From Thysanoteuthis rhombus (lineage: Eukaryota; Mollusca; Cephalopoda; Oegopsida; Thysanoteuthidae): a stretch of 64,000 nucleotides of DNA. The translations under genes and the position numbers were made by a program. The DNA is taken from NCBI GenBank assembly GCA_963457665.1, contig OY735206.1, positions 53,131,412-53,195,411 on the forward strand, given 5' to 3'. Shown here piece by piece: positions 56,481-64,000 of the stretch. Position 1 is the stretch's first letter, and the number at the start of each line of letters is the position of its first letter. The notes beneath the pieces were generated by a model. It searched no databases and was not told where the DNA came from. It saw only the letters and a program-made list of their open reading frames with translations.

Positions 56481-59400
56481 TATAGCCGACAGGATTTTTT
56501 TGTCTTCCTTGCAATAACATTTTAAGATCATTAAATTTGATGAATATGTCGCTAAGGGGGGAAAAAAGAAAAAAAAGAAATCGCGTTTTACAACAACCAG
56601 AGAAGCAGATGGCATCTTTTTCGAAATACTTGTATATGATTGCATCAAACAGTTGGACAAAACGGACAAAACAGTTGCCTTATGGAGACCATCGTATTTC
56701 AGTGTAACACAAAGCCCCCACCCATCCCCAATGATGGCATCAGGTTTCATTAATTACAGTCGTGAGAACCTCTTCAATAACAGGTCGAAGTAATGTTTCC
56801 TTCTAGTGTGGTGTCTTGCGTAACTTGTGAACGGAGCCCATAACTCCTACTGGTAATCTTTGAAGCGTGTTACTTATGTACAGGTCCCGTGTCCCTACCT
56901 ACAGAGAAGGTAGTACAGACTTTTTTTTTTACACCTACACAGACATTTACACATTCCTCTGTGTAGCCACATAATATACGATACTACAGTGCTGCTTGGT
57001 GAATTAATAATAGAAAACGCTGCTGCTGACTTTTTTATTTTATTGTCGATAACAGACTTTGATACATACAATTTTCGGCACAATTGCTGACCACCCCCGC
57101 CATAGTTGAAATCGCCCGCCGCTGGGCGATAGCATACCGGTTGATAAACCCCGATCTAACATGTCAAAAGTGGTTTTCGAAGTTTTGTGTCGGGGATTTC
57201 TCAGTGAGCAATGCTCCACGGTGAGGGAGTCTTGCGGAAGATGATAGTGATCATATAGGAACATAATCAACATAGTACGATGTACACAGAAGATAGTTAA
57301 TCTACTCAAAATATCCAAATAAAGCGTTTGAAATTCTTTGCACTGCTTGGTTATGATAGTCGCTTTGATGTGTGTCTTAGACATAGAGTTAAGCGAAGAA
57401 AAAAAAATTAAGACGGGCGATGAAAAGTAGCTACTTTACAAAAATATAGAATACAGAAAAATCGTAGCACAAGCGAAAGGAACCTCTACTAACCGTACTA
57501 AAAGCCGGTTTTCATCAAAAGGTCGTGTTTATATGCTGGGATTGGAAGGGAGTTTTCAAATGAGATTTTTCTGAATATCCAAGCTTGATTCGAACCAGTA
57601 CAGCTCCCTATTAGACCAATTGAAGGCAGAAAGAGCTTGATATTCAATCAAAATAAGGATAGACCGAATGTTTACTTGGTGATCCCGCAAAAGCTTTGCT
57701 GTGAAGACTTTACTCTTACACAATATTCAGCTGATATTGCATTTTTAGAATTCCATTTATTTTGGTCTTCGGAGAAATCTATTTATGAAAAGAATATTTA
57801 TTTTGCTGGAAAATTGTAAAAAGGGTACCAAGAGCAGTTCTTTGTTAAATAAGATAAAAAGTTGTTATGAGGGGGTATGAAGTTGCCTGAAAAATGGCAG
57901 ATGATAGAAGAGAATGATAAATATATTGTTCGATAAGGTTAATGTCGGAAAAAAAAAAAAAAAAAAAAAAAAAACAATTATCTTAATTCTACTTAAACTA
58001 CACTAACTTTTTTGACAACTAATATTTCGCCAAAATTACTGTCTGTCAAGGTGAAAATAAAATTTGATGTTTAAGTAAGCTCCCAGAATCATCAATAATA
58101 TTTTTGAATCAATAAAATATGGCGATTGATACATTTTCTGTGTTAGATTCAAAACATATGGAAAGCGTAAACTATTTTTTTTCAGCGGCGAAACTACCAT
58201 CGTGATAATCACAAGTTTGCTGCTTTTATTTTTTCCATAATTAACTTATATAACCTTATCACTTACCCAAACACTAATTTTGTAGTTTATGTGTAATGAG
58301 ATATGGGTTTAAATCTTCAAGTTTTGTTTTTTGTTTGAAAATGTCATTTTTCAAAAATAAATTAATGTTACAAAAACTGAATTGAATAAAAAAAAAAAAA
58401 AAATTAAAAAAATCAGTAAAACCTGTGAATGCTGTTCCGAGATCTAACGCGTATGTGGTTTATATTTAACGCTGAATATATATATATATATATATAAATC
58501 AAATACTTTTTACGGTAGTGGTATTGGTTTCAATAAGACAAAATTTATGCAAAAATTCAAACTAAAAAAAATATATATATATACTTACATATTGTTTTTT
58601 ATTTGTCATGTTTCAAGTACGAATGAAGACGAGGTGATATTCCTTTACGCTGGAATTCCAAAACTGACCTCAATAGAGACGATAGCAAACGTCTTCTTTT
58701 AGGTAGGTGCTAGAGTTTCCAGCGGAAAACTGGTTTTCAACTGAGTATTATTCAGTTACTAGTTTTCAAAAAGAGCGCTGGGAATTTCTGCACGGATCTG
58801 ATAACTTGTAAAGAGTCACAATAGAACGTTGCTGTTGAAGAATGCAGAAAGGAATAACAAAAGCTGAATGAGAACGGCCAATGTAACCTTTTGATAAAAA
58901 TATCTGTCTAAGCACAATCTACTACCAAAAAGCACAAAGGGGAGGTTCTTGATAAGAAGATACCACTGAAGAGTCTACCTTATCAGTTTTTTCTATTTAC
59001 TTCTGTCAAGGTCTTCCGGTTTTGAATGTTGTTAACGATTGGCTGCTCCTAAATATTTGTTGCTTCTCTCGAGTTTGTTAACCTCTTGTTTCTTCTTCTT
59101 CTTCTCCTCAGCACATCAGCGCCAGCAACAGTTAATTACGCAAGATCTTGTTTGTAAAGCTTAGGCTAGTGAATAGCTTGACTCTGGTAGTTAGTGATCT
59201 CTTCTTTCGCACTGACGCTCGCAGGAAAGGCATGGATCCACTTCCCACTCCTCAGCTGTGGGGGAAATACAGAGCAGAAGTAACCCTTATTTGCAAGGCA
59301 AACCATCTAAGAGATAGCTACTGTGACAAAAAAAAAAAAAAGTCTGTTGTGGGGGGCAAACTCCATTCCTGATTCTATTTCGACTGAAGGTGATTACTGT

Positions 59401-62039
59401 AAAATCTTTATTGTATATATGTTGAAATTTTATATATATACACAGGTGTGCGTGTTTATTTATATCAATTTATTAGAAAGCAGTAAGTAGGTCGGTAAGA
59501 GAGCAGCCAACCAATCACTGGGCCGTAAAGACTGTAGGAAAACAAAGAAAACTCCAGACCTGAACTGGAGTTTGACCCACTCCTGCCCCCTCAGAAGTGT
59601 AATTTGGTCGTCTCGGCTCGGTGAGCCACTGTTGAAAGGTACCAAACCCCAAGAGCGTATTCGGTAAGCGCGCGCATTAAATAACAAAACAAAAACAGAC
59701 AACCATCGCAGACAGGAGGAGTAACCTCCTCTGATTCTAGCAAGCGAGAGGTACACCAACAAGTGAATGACTTATAGCAGATTCACACTCGGCAGCCATG
59801 AAACATTTCGGCGCCAAGAGAGAATATACGTAGGGAAGACCCAAGTTTAATTTAATCACTCACCGTATTTGCGTTAACACCCCGTCCAGCCACGATTAGT
59901 GCTCAAGAATTACGTTGCTTCATTCAATCGGTGACAAAGTAACCAACTTGGCACGGAGATTGAGCATTTTGAAACCAATTAAACATCGGATTTTAAGATT
60001 TCCTCAGTCTGTTGTTGCACCTGTCTTTCATGTTATTAAAAGAAAGAAGTCTCGAGAAAAATAAAAAAGATTCTGATATTTTTTGAACGAGGTTAAATCA
60101 ATGGCTGTGGCCCACAGCAAATTATTTTTAGATTAAAAAAAGAAATTTCCAGATTAATTTTTAGACTTTTCAGGGTTCCTCAGATATATTGCGCCCCCAA
60201 ACCCCGGCGCCCTCATTTCTGCTTCAAAACAAGGCTGCATTTGTTACGCACTCAGTGAGAAATAAATTCAAGAGCTACAGCATACAAGATTAGCGAGAGC
60301 TTCCCCACTGCTCCTTGGGGCCCCTAACGCCCTTGCCCACCCCCTCTGGTAGTAAACCTGTCACAAGAGTTATTAGATTAGGGTTTAGACCGTCATTCAG
60401 CAGTTTATAAACGGACTTGTTGGGCCGAACGAGTGTAAACCTGACTGCAGTTTGAAACCGGATCCCAGTACCTTAAATTCGACACCTATCAATAATTTTT
60501 TCAGCATTTCTATGACAATTTGTCGGTCAGTCAGACAATGACGGCAATCGCTGCAACAGATTCGCACATCTAAAACTGTAGTTGAAATATTCTTAAGAGA
60601 TTGATTAGTTTAAACATACATACAGAATAGTCGTAAATTTAGCTAATTATATCCAATCGCACGCAGTTACCCCAATTCACTTCGGTACCATTTTTCCGAA
60701 ATAAATTTCAGTCCGACGCTGAAAAGTGCAACATTGAAGTGGGTGTTCCATAGAACAGGACGTGTACTTATTTTCTCTGAATCTTATGAACCATTTAGAA
60801 AAAAAAAAAAAAAAACTTATTAAAAATCATAAGCGAACAAAAATAATATTCAATAATTTTAATTTCATTAGCATGGAATCCGTCAAATGTCGGGTAAAAT
60901 TTTTGGAGTGTATTAATACCAAACCAACAAATAGGTAATTTAGGTAAATTCAAACCAAACTTATCTGAGCGAAAGCAGGAACCACGTCAGAGTGTTTTAA
61001 CGTTTATGAATATGTAGCGATAAGAGGGTAAAATATATTATTGATTTTTAGCTAGGAAAAGTGGGGGTCGCATTATATTCGAGGTGGTATTGTACCGTGG
61101 TCAATTCGGTAATAGATATAAAACAAATCAATGAAATTAAACATTAAATTGATAAATATTCTGTAATTGTAGCCCATTAAATGCTTTTTTCAGTCCATCA
61201 ATCAAAGTGATCTACGATTCCCGGTGACGTTTTGAACTTTCAAAATTAGCCCGTCTGTCTAGCGACTTTCGCTGCTTTGTCATCCGCTTCCACGTATCCA
61301 ATCTGACTGATTGAAAGTGCTCCAGGCATGAAATTACGGTTCATTCAACTTCTGAAGCAGTTGCTTAAGTGTACGTCGTCCGTCTACGAAGGTCTACGTC
61401 AAGTGATCGAATCGCAGTGCTGTTTATTTTTCTACACATCAATTTCGAATAGCGTGACAGTCGAACAGAGATGTGCACAAAAAGTGACAATGGTATTTAT
61501 AAGTTTAGATTTACACTCTATAAATTGTATCAAAAATAATTTCTATACAAGAAAAAAAATTGATCAAAATCGATAAATTTCCAACATTGTTATAGTATGA
61601 AAAAAAAAACAAAAGAAGTTTTTTTCGGCATTTTCTATGGTGCGTCAATATTCAAGCCCGAAGGTTGTTCGCTACACCATGTGCTAGAGTACAAAAGTGC
61701 TTGTTGAATTGTGTTTGATAGTGGGGTATATATATATATTTGAAAGAAGGAATAAAGAATTACAATAATCATTGGCATACAAGCCAGGGGCAGCTACCCC
61801 CACCCCTAATTTGGTCACAACAGTGTAAAATTTCGGGCAAATCGATCCTTTAGCCCCCCTTTAATCAAATTGAATAGTTCCCATACACTTATGACAATAA
61901 TCATTAGTTCACCGATTCTATTTATAAACAAGTTATCAGTAGTAACAGTAGCCTCTGTCTGCCCCTGGTTTCGTTGCTATAATAACGACTCGACAGGTAT
62001 GTATTATTTATACACCGATTCATTCGGATTGTCGTCATC

Positions 62040-62110
62040 TTAGTTGTTATAGTCACAACGTTTCGTCCGCTGTACCCTCTCGTCTTCTTCAGATGCCTGT
62101 TTTCGATAAC
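62040..62110 (-). repeat. Retroelement-like 3' end motif, minus strand
   Basis: Reverse complement reads GCATCTGAAGAAGACGAGAG and then GCGGACGAAACGTTGTGAC, matching 47860-47945. Confidence 0.5.
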
Positions 62111-63068
62111 GTTCTCGGGATCACGATCAACCTTTTATTCAATCCACGGCTGTAGACAGCTTACAATCCGCTGACTATGCTAGAATCAGGGATGCAAAGT
62201 TAACTCTTTAGGTACGGGAGTGTTTCTTCTTGTTCATTAGATTTTGCTTTGTGTCCCCCCCCCCCACACACAAAAGGATCGGAGCTGTGTTCCGATGTGC
62301 TCAAGCAGTCCTTGATATTTCTCGTGGTCAGACAGCAGGATCCAGTAGAACGAACATATCTGGAATCAACAGGGCGAATCAACAAAAGAAAAAGAAATAA
62401 CAGAAAGCTATCTAGGCATTGGTATGATTTGGTGTAGCCGATTGAATGTGTGCGTTAGGGCATGGAACCTGTTTTGGCGTCGGCCCATTTGGCGACAACA
62501 TTTTGGCGTTTGGGAAAGTGTAGGTGGATTCATAATCATTAAAAAGGTAAAACCAGAAAAAGCCTTTAAACTGTAAATGTACTAAATCAGATGGCTCCCA
62601 AATGCTCGCACCAAATCGTCCCATCTATTCACCAAGGACAAACGAATTAAAATTTCAGATATGTTAACAAGCAGCGAACTTTTCCAAATTGAGCTTATCT
62701 TTCCATTAATTGCAAGTTCTGTGTAAATGTCATGGTAGTGTGTAAATATTGAAGGCACTCTATCAATACATTAACTTTTATGTTTGCCTTGACCATGGAC
62801 GTCCGCCTGGGGGATGGCCGAACAGGCCTTTAATCTACTACACTCTGGATTGTTCCGATATAAAAAGTCTCAGTATTATTGGCTGTTAACAGGGTTACTA
62901 CAAAGATTTATTTCAATTATAACCCCCACCCACGGGGAATATATGCTCTTGCCTCCCCATCACCGGAAAGTAACACCAAACTCCCAAGACTGACTATTTG
63001 GTAATTTGAACGATTGTTTAATTCCCAAATGAAATTCTGTGCGAATTAAAATTACCCAAAGCATTTCC

Positions 63069-63100
<32 letters not shown>

Positions 63101-63102
63101 TA
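63069..63102. repeat. (TA)n/(GA)n microsatellite
   Basis: TATATATATATATATA followed by GAGAGAGAGAGAGAGA. Confidence 0.95.
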
Positions 63103-63849
63103 AATAGATATATGCATGCATATGTTAGTAAATCATGAACGAATGGGAACCCTTTGATCAAAGTGAAGGGTAGAGGGTTTGATCTGACCGAAATTTTTCA
63201 CTGATTTTTTTTTTCCTTCTTGCTTTGACTGAATTTTCCTACTGCTCGATTTTAGGAGGGCGGTTGCCCTACCATCTTGCCAGGCACGTACGCCTATAAA
63301 GAAAATTATTTAATGACTCGATGACATTATTTTGTTGCCGAGTAGAAAATGTATGGGAAGTCAAAAAAATTCCACACCCCAGTCCTGTAACTTGGAGGTT
63401 ACATACAGAAACTGACTGACTTTTCGTAATACGAAAATACATAGATGAAAATCTGATCATTATTTTCGAAGTGAGCACAAACACAGAGCCCGCCAAGGAC
63501 CGGTACAAAAGTTTCATGTGCACAAAATGAGACTTAAAATTTGCGAAAGGGTTTGTATACTAGACGAAACTTGATATTTGCACCTCCGTTTGTATTCTGA
63601 CGATTATTTGTTTTCAGTTTGGAATGTGACCCTAACAGCATTGCACCCAAAGCGACCGCCTTGGTTTACCTAATGGACGGGCTGATAGACCTTAAACTAT
63701 TGTTTTCTCAGAACTTTCAAAAATTAACTTACTAAAAACATGCCTTGGGGTCTGACCAGTGTACACAATTTCATGGGGATATGTCGTATGGTTCCTGAAT
63801 TAGGCCGTCACATACAGACGGACATTTGGTGAATTATCAAACTTTAGTC

Positions 63850-63925
63850 CAAATTGGAGTTGACTTCGTCCCCATCCCGTAACAAGAACAATCCTCACCA
63901 ACTTCAGGGGAGTAAACTTTTCACC
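63850..63925 (+). repeat. Dispersed repeat fragment (GGAGTTGACTTT family)
   Basis: TTGGAGTTGACTTCGTCCCC, AACAAGAACAATCCTCACC and AGGGGAGTAAACTTTTCACC occur in the same order as at 12050-12160. Confidence 0.65.
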
Positions 63926-64000
63926 GTTTATCTATCATGCCATGTCGAACCAAACCTATACATAAGATTAACATTCTCTACCTTGATAAACGACAAGCAC

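Larger units (their letters stand above)
40765..64000. other. Region without supported genes
   Basis: I searched the minus strand for exons that would end with one base left over to join the EGF exon at 40764 and found no convincing one. Open frames here are short and mostly inside repeats. Named repeats in this stretch are listed separately; the rest is AT-rich sequence in which I see nothing I can support. Confidence 0.5.

Noticed and set aside
56157..56750. Minus-strand frames as hAT transposase remnants
   Set aside because: They lie in or beside the possible hAT relic, but I could not match any transposase motif.
57040..57384. Minus-strand frame of 114 codons
   Set aside because: No recognisable domain; probably chance or repeat-derived.
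59863..59960. Candidate exon ending at a strong GTGAGT donor
   Set aside because: Frames compatible with the EGF exon meet a stop within a few codons and there is no acceptor. At most a non-coding exon.

Overview
This window looks like nuclear DNA from a metazoan, probably a marine invertebrate. A mollusc or other lophotrochozoan is my best guess, but that is inference only. It is AT-rich and full of microsatellites, poly-A runs, minisatellites and old retroelement copies. It has one 200-base assembly gap (16873-17072). The genes are in small exons with GT-AG introns up to about 7.7 kb, so most long open frames here are noise or repeat-encoded and the real genes had to be assembled exon by exon.

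Two genes can be supported, both on the minus strand. (1) 2161-10094 holds the first four coding exons of POLR3E, the RPC5 subunit of RNA polymerase III. It starts at an ATG (10092-10094) just downstream of an NRF-1-like palindrome and an ETS-type core, and it runs off the low-coordinate edge. (2) 16100-40764 holds thirteen consecutive coding exons and the stop codon of an unusual membrane protein. In order it has an EGF-like domain, seven transmembrane segments resembling the plant THH1/TOM1/TOM3 family, a complete C4HC3 RING-CH (MARCH-type) domain, two more predicted transmembrane segments and a short tail. This receptor-like ubiquitin ligase is the most interesting object in the window. Its N-terminal exons were not found. 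Its twelfth recognised exon, next to the gap, needs two one-base corrections to stay open.

Region by region: 1-1796 and 2416-3559 are two degenerate RTE-type retrotransposon copies, antisense to POLR3E and lying in its introns. 3560-10061 is POLR3E exons and introns with a degenerate tandem repeat at 6080-6485. 10114-10275 is the promoter area and a tRNA-like SINE head. 10276-16099 is intergenic. 16100-40764 is the EGF/7TM/RING-CH gene, whose introns hold a 21-bp GA-rich array running into the gap, a near-perfect 30-bp minisatellite (26571-27067), a 36-bp minisatellite (27997-28225), many copies of one dispersed repeat family, and a mariner transposase fossil (39036-39356). 40765-64000 has no gene I can support. 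It holds an inverted/tandem GATC-rich repeat (41260-42420), a minus-strand RTE fragment (49514-50130), SINE-like pieces, a degenerate tandem repeat of about 133 bp (54230-54790), a possible hAT relic (55825-56480) and long TA tracts.

The two genes have no obvious functional link: one is a Pol III transcription subunit and the other a membrane ubiquitin ligase. Exon boundaries were read by eye from splice signals, phase continuity and family resemblance; no alignment or transcript data were available.
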